Shown here in pieces: positions 1-9,397 of a stretch of 64,000 bases of DNA. The notes under the pieces were generated by a model. It did not search any database. It was not told the origin of the DNA and was given only the letters and a program-made list of their open reading frames with translations. The position numbers and the translations under genes were made by a program. This DNA comes from an uncultured Robiginitomaculum sp. (GTDB taxonomy: Bacteria > Pseudomonadota > Alphaproteobacteria > Caulobacterales > Maricaulaceae). The first letter of the stretch is position 1; every line of letters starts with the position of its first letter. Location of the stretch: NCBI GenBank assembly GCA_938015875.1, contig CALLXE010000002.1, positions 1-64,000 of the forward strand, given 5' to 3'.

Positions 1-281
1 GTAAACGTAATCAAGAGGCTGTAGACGACCGCACGGCCAAGTTTAATAAACCGCATGGCAATATACAAAATGGGCCAGAGCACGAGCGCGCCGATGACAA
101 ACAGACTCACCGCTCTGAAAATAAAATCCGGCAATAACGAAACTTCGAAATTGCTTATATTATTGGACATGACGTTAAACGGGGATGAGATAAAAAATGA
201 AAGCGAGAACATAGCCGATACGGCGAGGCTCTCCCAAACAGGTCTGTTATGGCGGCTTATTTTTTCCGAAACATTATTCAT
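1..281 (-). CDS. N-terminus of a sulfatase-like/LTA-synthase-like membrane protein, truncated by the window edge (third paralog)
   Basis: Reverse-strand translation from ATG at 281: MNNVSEKISRHNRPVWESLAVSAMFSLSFFISSPFNVMSNNISNFEVSLLPDFIFRAVSLFVIGALVLWPILYIAMRFIKLGRAVVYSLLITF. It aligns directly with the N-termini of the 380..2473 and 12904..15027 products. Not in the ORF track because it is open at the edge. Confidence 0.85.
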   Translation of the reverse strand, partial: MNNVSEKISRHNRPVWESLAVSAMFSLSFFISSPFNVMSNNISNFEVSLLPDFIFRAVSLFVIGALVLWPILYIAMRFIKLGRAVVYSLLITF

Positions 282-379
282 TTATCTGTCCTGAAGTCAC
301 ATAACGCGGTCAGGGATTTTGTAAATTAACATCGTTAACAAACTCTCCATTGGCACAGGGCAAATGGACTCAGTTCGCG

Positions 380-2473
380 CTACTCCACAGTCATGTCCAG
401 CAAGCCGGCCACCGGACGGGAAAACGGCGCGCTTTGATCAATATCGATCGTGAGCCTATTCACATCGCGAAGCGACAAGGGGGCAAAGAGCGTGGCGGGT
501 TCACCCCGTGAGATTTCAAACCGGATCGGTGCGCCGTCATTAGCGGTAACGCTGCCGGTCACCGGCCCATCCCCAAGCCCTTTGAGGGTCAACGCAACAT
601 GTCCTTTTGAACAGGCCTCACTCTTGGTTTTAAAATAAATGGATGCCGCGCGGCCGGTAATGCTTCGGCCCCACCCTTGGCGCAGACCCGCGCCTTGGGC
701 AAAATATGCGCCCTCGGGTAACTGGTCATAACCAAACGTAACGGTCTGCCCGCATGTGACCGGATTAATCTGATTAAGGCTCCAATCTTTGGTCAGCTTA
801 TAATGCTCTACAAGAGAATTTTCACGGCCCAAATCGATAATATCATAATTAACGTAACTGCGGCTATCCCCGGCAGTTTCTCCGGTAAGCATCAAACGTT
901 TTGTTTTTTGCAAGGCTTCAGGATTGCCGAATAAATCGCCGGCGACATATTTTTTGCACACCTTGTTTTTATCAGCAATGTTTGAATTCTCGCATATGCT
1001 TTTCGGTATATCCAAAAGGCTGATATTGTCATGGCGCGTTTCTAACTGTCCGGAAGCCCCGGCCGGTTTTGACAGCAAATACGGCATATAACGCGACAGG
1101 CACCAACGCTTTGACGTTTCGAATGATTCCGGGCGACCCTTTTCATTAAACGGGCATTCATTGCCGTGGTCACTGGTGAAAAATATCGTCGTATTGTCGT
1201 AAACGCCAAGCGCTTTTAATTTGTCTATAAAGCCCGTCATTAAGCTTACGGCGCATTCTATTGACGGGATATCGCGGGCCTTTTGATCATCTAATCCGGG
1301 AACATATGTGCAATCAGCTTCAAAGGTATTCGGGTAATGGGTGAAAGCAAAATGATAGAGACGCAAAGTCGGCTGCTCCCCGTCCGCGGTTAGTGTCTCT
1401 GTAATGCCCCGAAGCGAGTCAATATCTTGCTTATACATAATAATAGTGTTGCTGACATCGCTCGCGACGGCGCGCGCAACGGGTTTTTGCGATGTGCCAA
1501 GCCCGTCAAAAATCTTGGAGAACGCCGTATTCGTCTTTAAGGCCACATAGGGAATTACGCTTATAACTGATGAACTGAGGGCCTTTTGATAGTAATCATC
1601 ACGGTCCGGGTCCGTCAGGGCCAAATCAGGTAAACGTCGAAGATTGTCCGCTGCTGTTTCCTCAAAGGCAAATTGTCCGAATGTCTCAACTTTGTGACCG
1701 GATCTCGCGAGAGTTTGCGTGATGTAGTCTTCAGTAAAATCCGCCGGCGTGCCGGTTTCAGGCAAATAACCCAGCTTGGTCGTCAGGGTGGAAAGATAGG
1801 TAAAAGGCGCGATCGCATTGACATTCGGCCATTGCGTAAAACCGTCAAATTTCGCGGCCAGATCAGGTCGATTTCTCAGGATATGGGCAATGCTGTCAGC
1901 CTCGGGACCGTCAAAGCTGATAACGACAAAATTATTGTGGTTTTTCGACATTGCAAGGGGCGCGGTGACTTTGTCTGCTTTTGCAATCTTCAAAGCGAGC
2001 GGAACGAAAAACAACATAGCCGTAACGAGCGGCCCAATGGACAGAGCATAAAGTGCAATTTTGGCGTATCGCCTTAAGATGAAGAAAAGTCCGGCCATAA
2101 CGAAGCCAAAAAGCAAGGCCGATTGCGATGAAACCAGTGTTTTAAATCCGTCCATAGTCCCTCGTGAGACAGGCACGAAATGCAGCCAGACCGCAAACAT
2201 AATCGAAATGCTGTAGATAGCGGCGCGACCAAATTTTGTATATTTCATGGCGACGAAGAAAATCGGCCACAAAACCAACACGCCAATGGCAAAAAAGGAA
2301 AGCGCCCGGAAAATGAAATTCGGCAACAGCGCAACCTGAAACTCAATGGCATTATTAGCCATAATATTTAATGGCGAGGATATGAAGAATGACAGAGAAA
2401 ACAGAGCGGCTACGATGAAACTCTCAAAACCGGGTTTTTCAGGCTTTTCTGATTTAACAGTCTCAATACTCAT
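380..2473 (-). CDS. Membrane-anchored sulfatase-like hydrolase/transferase (alkaline phosphatase superfamily)
   Basis: 697 aa; about five N-terminal hydrophobic helices, then VVISFDG..., APFTYLSTLTTKLG and FFTSDHGNE motifs typical of the superfamily. Confidence 0.75.
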   Translation of the reverse strand: MSIETVKSEKPEKPGFESFIVAALFSLSFFISSPLNIMANNAIEFQVALLPNFIFRALSFFAIGVLVLWPIFFVAMKYTKFGRAAIYSISIMFAVWLHFVPVSRGTMDGFKTLVSSQSALLFGFVMAGLFFILRRYAKIALYALSIGPLVTAMLFFVPLALKIAKADKVTAPLAMSKNHNNFVVISFDGPEADSIAHILRNRPDLAAKFDGFTQWPNVNAIAPFTYLSTLTTKLGYLPETGTPADFTEDYITQTLARSGHKVETFGQFAFEETAADNLRRLPDLALTDPDRDDYYQKALSSSVISVIPYVALKTNTAFSKIFDGLGTSQKPVARAVASDVSNTIIMYKQDIDSLRGITETLTADGEQPTLRLYHFAFTHYPNTFEADCTYVPGLDDQKARDIPSIECAVSLMTGFIDKLKALGVYDNTTIFFTSDHGNECPFNEKGRPESFETSKRWCLSRYMPYLLSKPAGASGQLETRHDNISLLDIPKSICENSNIADKNKVCKKYVAGDLFGNPEALQKTKRLMLTGETAGDSRSYVNYDIIDLGRENSLVEHYKLTKDWSLNQINPVTCGQTVTFGYDQLPEGAYFAQGAGLRQGWGRSITGRAASIYFKTKSEACSKGHVALTLKGLGDGPVTGSVTANDGAPIRFEISRGEPATLFAPLSLRDVNRLTIDIDQSAPFSRPVAGLLDMTVE

Positions 2474-2654
2474 TCTGTGTCCTGTCTTTTACGAAATGCG
2501 ATTGCCGCAAATATGTAAATGAACAGTCTTAACAAATTACGATTTTCAAAGGTAATTCAGGCATCTTAAATTAAGCCCTCACCGGTCGTCGCAGCGACTT
2601 TTTCTTTGAAAAAAAATCATGCCGTATTGCAGAGTACCAAAGCGGACTTCACAA

Positions 2655-2685
2655 AAAAAGCCCGCTCGAATGAGCGGGCTTTTCA
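2655..2685 (-). terminator. Rho-independent terminator of rpsA
   Basis: Stem AAAGCCCGCTC-ATTC-GAGCGGGCTTT followed by a U-run on the minus strand, just after the rpsA stop. Confidence 0.9.
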
Positions 2686-2705
2686 AAATTTATGAAGAAG
2701 AAATC

Positions 2706-4406
2706 CTAGCTGTCGGTTTTCAGAGCCGCGCCAAGGATATCGCCCAAAGACGCCCCTGAATCGGATGAACCATACTGATCGACGGCTTCTTTTTCTTCGG
2801 CAATTTCCAAAGCTTTGATGGACAGCTGAGCTTGTCCGCCTTTACCGGCCGGCTTCATGACGCGGGCGTCAACTTTGTCACCGACGGCAAAACGCTCAGG
2901 ACGCTGCTCTGTACGCTCGCGCGACAAATCAGACTTACGGATGAACGCTTTGGTCTCTGCGCCTTCTTCACCGAATTTGACTTCGATGCCGCCTGTTGTG
3001 ATTTCAGTCACAGTACAGGTCACAGTGGCGTTGCGCGAAACACTTGCGCCGGCGCCGGATGGGCCGTCTTTGATAAGCTGCTTGATACCGAGCGAGATGC
3101 GTTCTTTATCTGTGTCAACTTCAAGGATTTTGGCTTCAACCATGTCGCCTTTGGTGTAAGTGGCCAAAGCCTCTTCACCGGACATGTCCCAAGACAAATC
3201 AGACAAATGCGCCATGCCGTCAATATCGCCGTCCAGTCCGATAAACAGACCAAATTCAGTAATAGAGCGCACTTCGCCTTTGACGACTGTGCCGGCAGGG
3301 AATTGCTGTGCAAAGCTGTCCCAAGGATTGCTTTGAACCTGCTTGATGCCAAGACTGATGCGGCGCTTCTCTGAATCGACTTCCAGAACCTGTACTTCGA
3401 CAACTTCGGATGTAGAGACAATTTTACCGGGATGGACGTTTTTCTTTGTCCAAGACATTTCGGAAACGTGGACAAGACCTTCAACGCCCTCTTCCAGTTC
3501 AACAAATGCGCCGTAATCGGCGATGTTTGTGACTTCACCTTTAAGGCGTGAACCGACAGGGTATTTCGCTGCAACAGCATCCCATGGATCTTCCTGAAGC
3601 TGCTTCATGCCAAGGCTGATGCGCTGCGTTTCAGGATTGATGCGGATGATTTTAACAGCAACCGTATCACCGACCGTCAGAACCTGACTTGGGTGAGAGA
3701 CGCGGCGCCAAGACATGTCCGTGACATGCAGCAGACCGTCAATACCGCCAAGATCAACGAACGCGCCGTAATCTGTGATATTTTTAACGATACCTTCGCG
3801 GGTTTCGCCTTCGGCCAATTGACCGACAAGCTCTGCACGCTGCTCTGCACGGCTCTCTTCGAGAACGGCGCGGCGCGATACAACGATGTTTCCGCGCGCG
3901 CGATCCATTTTCAGGATCATAAACGGCTGGTCTTCGTTCATCAGCGGGCCAACGTCACGCACAGGGCGGATGTCAACTTGTGAACCCGGCAAGAAGGCGT
4001 TTACGCCGCCAAGGTCAACGGTAAAGCCGCCTTTGACGCGACCCACGATAGCGCCGGTAACAGGTTCTTCGCCCTCATAGAACTTCTCCATTTTAACCCA
4101 TGATTCTTCACGGCGGGCTTTGTCGCGGGACAAAACAGCATCGCCAAGGGCGTTTTCGATACGCTCTAAGAAGATATCAACATCATCGCCGACCTTGACA
4201 GTAATGCCTTCGCCGGGGATGTAAAATTCGCGCAAAGGCACACGGCCTTCGGTTTTCAAACCCACATCAATAATCGCCATATCTTTTTCGATAGCGGTCA
4301 CGCGGCCTTTAACAACCGAATTTTCTGACATTGAGTGGGATTCGAGAGAGGCCTCAAGCATTGAGGCGAAATCGTCCGTGGACGGATTCATTTGAGCTTC
4401 GCTCAT
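2706..4406 (-). CDS. rpsA: 30S ribosomal protein S1
   Basis: 566 aa with repeated S1 domains (GAFVDLGGIDGLLHVTDMSW, GAFVELEEGVEGLVHVSEMSW). Confidence 0.97.
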   Translation of the reverse strand: MSEAQMNPSTDDFASMLEASLESHSMSENSVVKGRVTAIEKDMAIIDVGLKTEGRVPLREFYIPGEGITVKVGDDVDIFLERIENALGDAVLSRDKARREESWVKMEKFYEGEEPVTGAIVGRVKGGFTVDLGGVNAFLPGSQVDIRPVRDVGPLMNEDQPFMILKMDRARGNIVVSRRAVLEESRAEQRAELVGQLAEGETREGIVKNITDYGAFVDLGGIDGLLHVTDMSWRRVSHPSQVLTVGDTVAVKIIRINPETQRISLGMKQLQEDPWDAVAAKYPVGSRLKGEVTNIADYGAFVELEEGVEGLVHVSEMSWTKKNVHPGKIVSTSEVVEVQVLEVDSEKRRISLGIKQVQSNPWDSFAQQFPAGTVVKGEVRSITEFGLFIGLDGDIDGMAHLSDLSWDMSGEEALATYTKGDMVEAKILEVDTDKERISLGIKQLIKDGPSGAGASVSRNATVTCTVTEITTGGIEVKFGEEGAETKAFIRKSDLSRERTEQRPERFAVGDKVDARVMKPAGKGGQAQLSIKALEIAEEKEAVDQYGSSDSGASLGDILGAALKTDS

Positions 4407-4575
4407 AGGATAGACTCCAATATGTAGTCATTGGCCGACAGGGATCAATTTAGCCTGCGGACTTGCCCCGCCAATCGGGGCCTTATCTTCCCGTCATGGG
4501 AAGGTCGCGCGTATAGCGGAGCGCGGGCGATTAAGCAAGGCGGGACTTGGCTGCGGGCGGCAGGCTAAACGGAGT

Positions 4576-5517
4576 CTAAACCGCCTGCTTTTCGCAGAAC
4601 ACGTCAAAGGCCGCGTAGAACTCGGCGCGATAGCCGTCGACCTCAAGAAAGGTCTCATGCAGGGCGCCGTTAATCATCAGAAAATCGCACTGCGCTTTGA
4701 CCGCAAAATCGCGCACAACGGACGGCACAACAATGGGGTCCATAGATGTGGCCACAATCATCGTCGGGGTTTTAAGCTTGGCCGCATTGCGGTTGACAAA
4801 TTTCATGGATTTTACGGCGGCGCGGATCCAGCCATAAGTCGGCCCGGCCACCCGCAGGCGCGGCGCATTATCAAAATAAGCCCGCCAGCGCATATAGCGC
4901 GCTTTATCAGAGGTCAGCTTATTGCCCTTAAACGGGATCGGCACGCCTTCTTTTTGCACTTGCCACGGCAGGCGGCGGCGGGAAAGCCCCAAAACCGACA
5001 AGGCAGATATTACTTCCGGCATAGGCGGCGTCTCAAGACCGAAGACTTGAAGCATAGGCGCATTAAAGACCGCAATATCGGCATCCAGCTTGCCTTTGAT
5101 CAGACCCTCAAGTCCCAGACACCCTCCCATGGAATGCCCGACCATAACATGAGGCCGCGGGAGTTGCGGGCCGAGCGTATCAATCACAAACTGAAGATCG
5201 TCAATATAATCATCGAAATCCCGCACCCAGCTTTTCAGCGGATCGGGCGTCAAACGATCAGACAGGCCCTGCCCCCGGTGATCAATGCACATGACGGTAA
5301 ACCCGCGCGTGCGAAAATCTTCGGCGGTTTCAAAGTATTTTTCGATAAATTCCGTGCGGCCGGGAACAATAATCACAGTTCCGCGCGGATCGCTTTGGCC
5401 GCTGTCCATGACAAGGCTGCGCAGGCGAACGCCGTTGCGGGTAATATACGAAAAACGGGCCGCCTTCGGAAAAGGCAGCCCGTCTAATTTTATGGCTTCA
5501 CCGGGAAGAATGTCCAT
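4576..5517 (-). CDS. Alpha/beta hydrolase, lysophospholipase-like
   Basis: GHSMGG nucleophile elbow and lid/cap layout. The internal ATG at 5517 (MDILPGEAIKL) is a better start than 5577 and avoids overlap with the upstream gene. Confidence 0.85.
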   Translation of the reverse strand: MDILPGEAIKLDGLPFPKAARFSYITRNGVRLRSLVMDSGQSDPRGTVIIVPGRTEFIEKYFETAEDFRTRGFTVMCIDHRGQGLSDRLTPDPLKSWVRDFDDYIDDLQFVIDTLGPQLPRPHVMVGHSMGGCLGLEGLIKGKLDADIAVFNAPMLQVFGLETPPMPEVISALSVLGLSRRRLPWQVQKEGVPIPFKGNKLTSDKARYMRWRAYFDNAPRLRVAGPTYGWIRAAVKSMKFVNRNAAKLKTPTMIVATSMDPIVVPSVVRDFAVKAQCDFLMINGALHETFLEVDGYRAEFYAAFDVFCEKQAV

Positions 5518-5539
5518 GATGCAGCCTAAGCCTCTTAAA

Positions 5540-5833
5540 TTACATGCTTGATAAAAGCGACTGCAAGCCCATAGCAACGGACATGTCGCCTTCGACTTTC
5601 AGCTTGCCGGACATAAAGGCCATCATCGGGTCAAGATTGCCGGACGCCAGTGCGATAAAGTCATCCTTAGAGACTTTGATTGTGCAATCTGCATCCAAAT
5701 CTTCTTGGGAGACCGTTTCGCCGGCTGCATGGACCTGACCGTCATCACCAAAATCAAATTTGACAGATTTGCTCATGCCGCCGGCTTTGGTGACGGCTTC
5801 TTGCATTTTTGCTGCGATTTCATCGTTAGTCAT
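5540..5833 (-). CDS. SCP2 sterol-binding domain protein
   Basis: 97 aa; pattern DADCTIKVSKDDFIALASGNLDPMMAFMSGKLKVEGDMSVAMGL is typical of the SCP2 domain. Confidence 0.9.
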   Translation of the reverse strand: MTNDEIAAKMQEAVTKAGGMSKSVKFDFGDDGQVHAAGETVSQEDLDADCTIKVSKDDFIALASGNLDPMMAFMSGKLKVEGDMSVAMGLQSLLSSM

Positions 5834-5901
5834 GGCGTATTCTCCTTAATAGTGTCGTTGGATATTGTATAAGGCCGTGGCACGTAGAAACGCAAACCTA
5901 A

Positions 5902-6762
5902 TTATGGCTTTTTAAATAAAAGAGTCATGCGGTCTGACTCGCCAATAGCCTGATATTTGGCCTTATCGTAATCGCCGGCATCTGCGCCCTTTTTCGGGCC
6001 GAGCAAACGAGGCGGCAAAGTCCAAACACCGTAAGGGTGATCGGTCGTATCTTTGGGATTTGCGTTAATTTCAGAGCTGTCGACAAATTCAAACCCTGCG
6101 GCAGCGGCCAATGATTTCACATAGGCTTCCTGCACATAACCTGTCGGCGCGCGCGGGTCTTGCTCGGCTGTGGCCGGAAGGCGATGCTGCACAACGCCAA
6201 GCATTCCGCCGGGTTTCAGCGCGCCGTAAAACTGCGCAAAAACGTCCTCTGCGGTTCCGCCCCGCATCCAGCTATGCACGTTACGAAATGTCAAAACGCG
6301 ATCCGCCACACCTTCGGGCAATTTAGCGTTGCCGCCAAACGTATAGCTTGTCGCGGCCGGATACTTCTCTGCAAATTTCAGGTTAGCCGCCGCGCGGCGC
6401 TCGCCGTTTTTACCTGTCACAGGATAGCTTGTGGCCAAATATGCGCCCGTGCCGGATGCCAGATAAGCCGTCAAAATATCGGCATAGTACCCGCTGCCCG
6501 GAGAGATTTCCAAAACGCTCATATCCGGGGACAACTTAAAAAACTCTAGCGTTGCCTGCGGGTTACGCGCGCCATCGCGCAAGGCATTGTCACCGCGTCC
6601 CGGAGCCGCAATGGCGGCCTCGAGCGCGCTGAGCGGCGCAGCCACGTCTGCGGCATCGTCCATAGGTTTATCGGCGGGTTTTGATCCGCAGGCTGCAAGA
6701 CTGATCGCGCTGCCCGCCAGAAGAGCTGCCGCACTGAAACGGAAAAATGAAAGTTTTGTCAT
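5902..6762 (-). CDS. Class I SAM-dependent methyltransferase-like lipoprotein (COG4798-like)
   Basis: Signal peptide with lipobox SLAAC, then VLEISPGSGYYADIL (SAM-binding motif I). Confidence 0.8.
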   Translation of the reverse strand: MTKLSFFRFSAAALLAGSAISLAACGSKPADKPMDDAADVAAPLSALEAAIAAPGRGDNALRDGARNPQATLEFFKLSPDMSVLEISPGSGYYADILTAYLASGTGAYLATSYPVTGKNGERRAAANLKFAEKYPAATSYTFGGNAKLPEGVADRVLTFRNVHSWMRGGTAEDVFAQFYGALKPGGMLGVVQHRLPATAEQDPRAPTGYVQEAYVKSLAAAAGFEFVDSSEINANPKDTTDHPYGVWTLPPRLLGPKKGADAGDYDKAKYQAIGESDRMTLLFKKP

Positions 6763-6846
6763 ATGGGCCTCACATTGAATATAATCGATATTATGTATCT
6801 GTAATTAATCGTCTTTTGGATTACGTGTAAAGAACCGGTTTGGCCT

Positions 6847-6875
6847 CTTGAAACATCAATTATATGTCCCATTTA
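6847..6875 (+). promoter_or_regulatory. Candidate RpoH (sigma-32) promoter of hsp20
   Basis: CTTGAAA-N13-TCCCATTT, against consensus CTTGAAA-N13/15-CCCCATNT, about 130 bp upstream of the hsp20 ATG. Confidence 0.7.
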
Positions 6876-7006
6876 TTTCAGAGGAAGCGCCGAAACGGGC
6901 TTTCGAACAGGGCCTTGCCAATTTTGGAAGGCTTACATTCAGCCGATGTCGGCCCGGCTTTTGATGAGCGTCGACACGTTAACATCGCTAAAAAAAGGAT
7001 GATGAT

Positions 7007-7501
7007 ATGAGAGACTATGATTTTACACCGCTTACCCGCAGCTTTATCGGCTTTGACCGGATGGCTCGCATGATTGATGCCGCCAGCAAGGCGGAAACCA
7101 CAGGCGGCTATCCGCCGTATAATATAGAGCAGGTTGAAGAAAACGCCTACCGCATTGAACTGGCCGTCGCAGGCTTCAGCGAAGATGAACTTGAAATCGT
7201 AGCACATCAAAATGTGCTGACCGTGACCGGACAAAAGACCGAAGATGACAGGGGCAGGACCTATGTCCACCGAGGTATTGCAGGGCGCGGGTTTGAGCGT
7301 CGGTTTCAACTGGCGGACCATGTGGTCGTCACCGGGGCTGATCTGAAAAACGGCCTGCTGATTGTGGATTTACGGCGCGAAGTCCCCGACGCGCTTAAGC
7401 CACGAACAATTGCTATCGGCGCGCAGAACCTCTCTGCGCCGGTCGCAAATGACAAAAATTTAACCGGCTCGAAACCTTCTAAAAAGGTCAAAGCTGCTTA
7501 A
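7007..7501 (+). CDS. Hsp20/alpha-crystallin family small heat-shock protein
   Basis: 164 aa; YPPYNIEQVEENAYRIELAVAGFSEDELEIVAHQNVLTVTGQK ... GIAGRGFERRFQLADHVVVTGADLKNGLLIVDLRREVP. Confidence 0.95.
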   Translation: MRDYDFTPLTRSFIGFDRMARMIDAASKAETTGGYPPYNIEQVEENAYRIELAVAGFSEDELEIVAHQNVLTVTGQKTEDDRGRTYVHRGIAGRGFERRFQLADHVVVTGADLKNGLLIVDLRREVPDALKPRTIAIGAQNLSAPVANDKNLTGSKPSKKVKAA

Positions 7502-7556
7502 GTAGTAATCGACAGCGTTGATCAGGTCTCCCCCGGGCCGACATCCGCTGATTGAT

Positions 7557-7589
7557 GATGGTCCCGTCTTCCCTCCCGGCGGGGCCATC
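7557..7589 (+). terminator. Hairpin terminator downstream of hsp20
   Basis: 10-bp stem GATGGTCCCG/CGGGGCCATC followed by a short T-rich stretch. Confidence 0.6.
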
Positions 7590-7854
7590 GCATTTTCCCT
7601 TCGAATGAAAGCGCTGCGCGGACTGCCGCCGGCGTTTTTTTTGTTATTTTACGCCAATAGCTGCGCGAGTGTGAGCCGCGTCACGGAATAATGGGGCACA
7701 GATACGCTATCCGGCGTGTGATTTGCATAACAAACCGCAATGAATTCTTGGATTTAGCCTCTCAATTCTATAGGACGGGCGAGAGCCCTCATGAAGGCGT
7801 TGGAACTTTGCAAAACCCACCCGCATCTTGGCGCGGGACGCACAGGATATAACT

Positions 7855-9375
7855 ATGACACGTACACCCACAGCTGACTTGGTCCGCAACACGATCGAGT
7901 TTGAAAACAACCCCCTCGTGAAACCGACGGGCTTTCGCGAATATGATGCGCGGTGGTGGTTCGGTACGCTTGAAAGCGAGAAACCGTCCGAGATCAATCT
8001 ATACGGCATTCAGGCTCTGGGTCAGGGTTTGGGAACGCTGATTCATGAACTGGGCGTTGATCCCAAAATTGTTGTCGGTCATGATTTCCGTCATTATTCC
8101 CTGTCTATTAAACAGGCCTTGATTGTCGGCCTGATGGACGCCGGCGTCGCGGTTCATGATATTGGCATGGCGCTGTCGCCAATGGCTTATTTCGCGCAGT
8201 TTGAACTGGACTGCGCCTGCGTGGCCATGGTCACGGCGAGTCATAATTCTAATGGCTGGACCGGCGTTAAAATGGGTGTGAACCGCCCGCTTACCTTTGG
8301 TCCCGATGAGATGAGCCGCCTTAAAGAAATCGTTTTGGGCGGCCTTGGGAAATCCCGTCCCGGCGGCAGCTATAATTTTGTCCAAGGGTTCGGGCAGGTC
8401 TATATGGATGATCTGGCGAAAGGCATTAAGCTGAAAAATCCGATCAAAGTCGTGGCGGCCTGCGGTAACGGTACGGCCGGCGCATTTGCCCCCCACGTCC
8501 TTGAAGCCATTGGCGCAGAGGTCGTCCATATGGATTGCGATCTGGATTTCACCTTCCCGAAATACAACCCCAACCCAGAAGACATGAAAATGCTCCACGC
8601 TATGCGCGATGCCGTCCTCGAGCACGGCGCAGATGTCGGCCTTGGCTTTGACGGTGACGGCGACCGCTGCGGCGTTGTCGATAATGAAGGCGAGGAAATT
8701 TTTGCCGATAAAGTCGGCGTCATGCTCGCCCGCGATTTGTCAGCCATCCACAAGAACGCGCAATTTGTCGTCGATGTTAAATCGACCGGCCTTTATCTGA
8801 CCGACCCTGTCTTGCAAACAAACGGGACACAGACCGATTATTATAAAACCGGCCACAGCTATATCAAAGCGCGCACCCAAGAGCTTAATGCGCTGGCAGG
8901 CCTTGAGAAATCCGGTCATTACTTCTTTAACGCCCCGATCGGGCGCGGCTATGATGACGGTATTTTGTCAGGCATCGCGATTTTGCAAATGCTTGACCGC
9001 GTTCCGAATAAATCAATGGCCGATCTGCGCCGGGCCTTGCCGAAAACATGGGGCAGCCCGACTATGTCACCGTATTGCGCCGATGAGACCAAATACGGCG
9101 TCGTTGAAAATGTCATACAGCAATACAAAGATTTGGCCGCAAGCGGCGGCAAGATCATGGGCAAAACCATTACGGATTTGAATACGGTCAACGGCGTTCG
9201 CATCGTGCTTGAAGACGGGACATGGGGATTGGTTCGCGCCAGCTCGAATACACCCAACCTTGTTGTCGTCGTCGAAAGCCCAACGTCCGAGGAAAACAAA
9301 ATCGGTATGTTCCGCGAGATCGAAGCCCGCCTGGCGAAATTTGATGAAATCGGTGAATACGACCAAAAACTTTAA
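7855..9375 (+). CDS. manB: Phosphomannomutase/phosphoglucomutase
   Basis: TASHNSNGWTGVKMG (phosphoserine loop) and FDGDGDRCG (metal-binding loop). ATG at 7855 preferred over 7828. Confidence 0.9.
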   Translation: MTRTPTADLVRNTIEFENNPLVKPTGFREYDARWWFGTLESEKPSEINLYGIQALGQGLGTLIHELGVDPKIVVGHDFRHYSLSIKQALIVGLMDAGVAVHDIGMALSPMAYFAQFELDCACVAMVTASHNSNGWTGVKMGVNRPLTFGPDEMSRLKEIVLGGLGKSRPGGSYNFVQGFGQVYMDDLAKGIKLKNPIKVVAACGNGTAGAFAPHVLEAIGAEVVHMDCDLDFTFPKYNPNPEDMKMLHAMRDAVLEHGADVGLGFDGDGDRCGVVDNEGEEIFADKVGVMLARDLSAIHKNAQFVVDVKSTGLYLTDPVLQTNGTQTDYYKTGHSYIKARTQELNALAGLEKSGHYFFNAPIGRGYDDGILSGIAILQMLDRVPNKSMADLRRALPKTWGSPTMSPYCADETKYGVVENVIQQYKDLAASGGKIMGKTITDLNTVNGVRIVLEDGTWGLVRASSNTPNLVVVVESPTSEENKIGMFREIEARLAKFDEIGEYDQKL

Positions 9376-9397
9376 CTGACAGTCATGGAGGCCACTC

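Noticed and set aside
55-294. + strand 79-aa ORF at the window start
   Set aside because: Antisense to the strongly supported third paralog N-terminus on the minus strand.
326-342. TTAACATCGTTAAC as a CtrA box upstream of the edge paralog
   Set aside because: Spacer is 5 nt, not 7; too weak to call.
2832-3374. + strand 180-aa ORF inside rpsA
   Set aside because: Shadow ORF antisense to the conserved S1 repeats; no recognisable domain.
4657-5487. + strand 276-aa ORF
   Set aside because: Antisense to the alpha/beta hydrolase; composition rich in R/H/Q typical of shadow ORFs.
7999-8625. - strand 208-aa ORF
   Set aside because: Antisense to phosphomannomutase; no domain signature.
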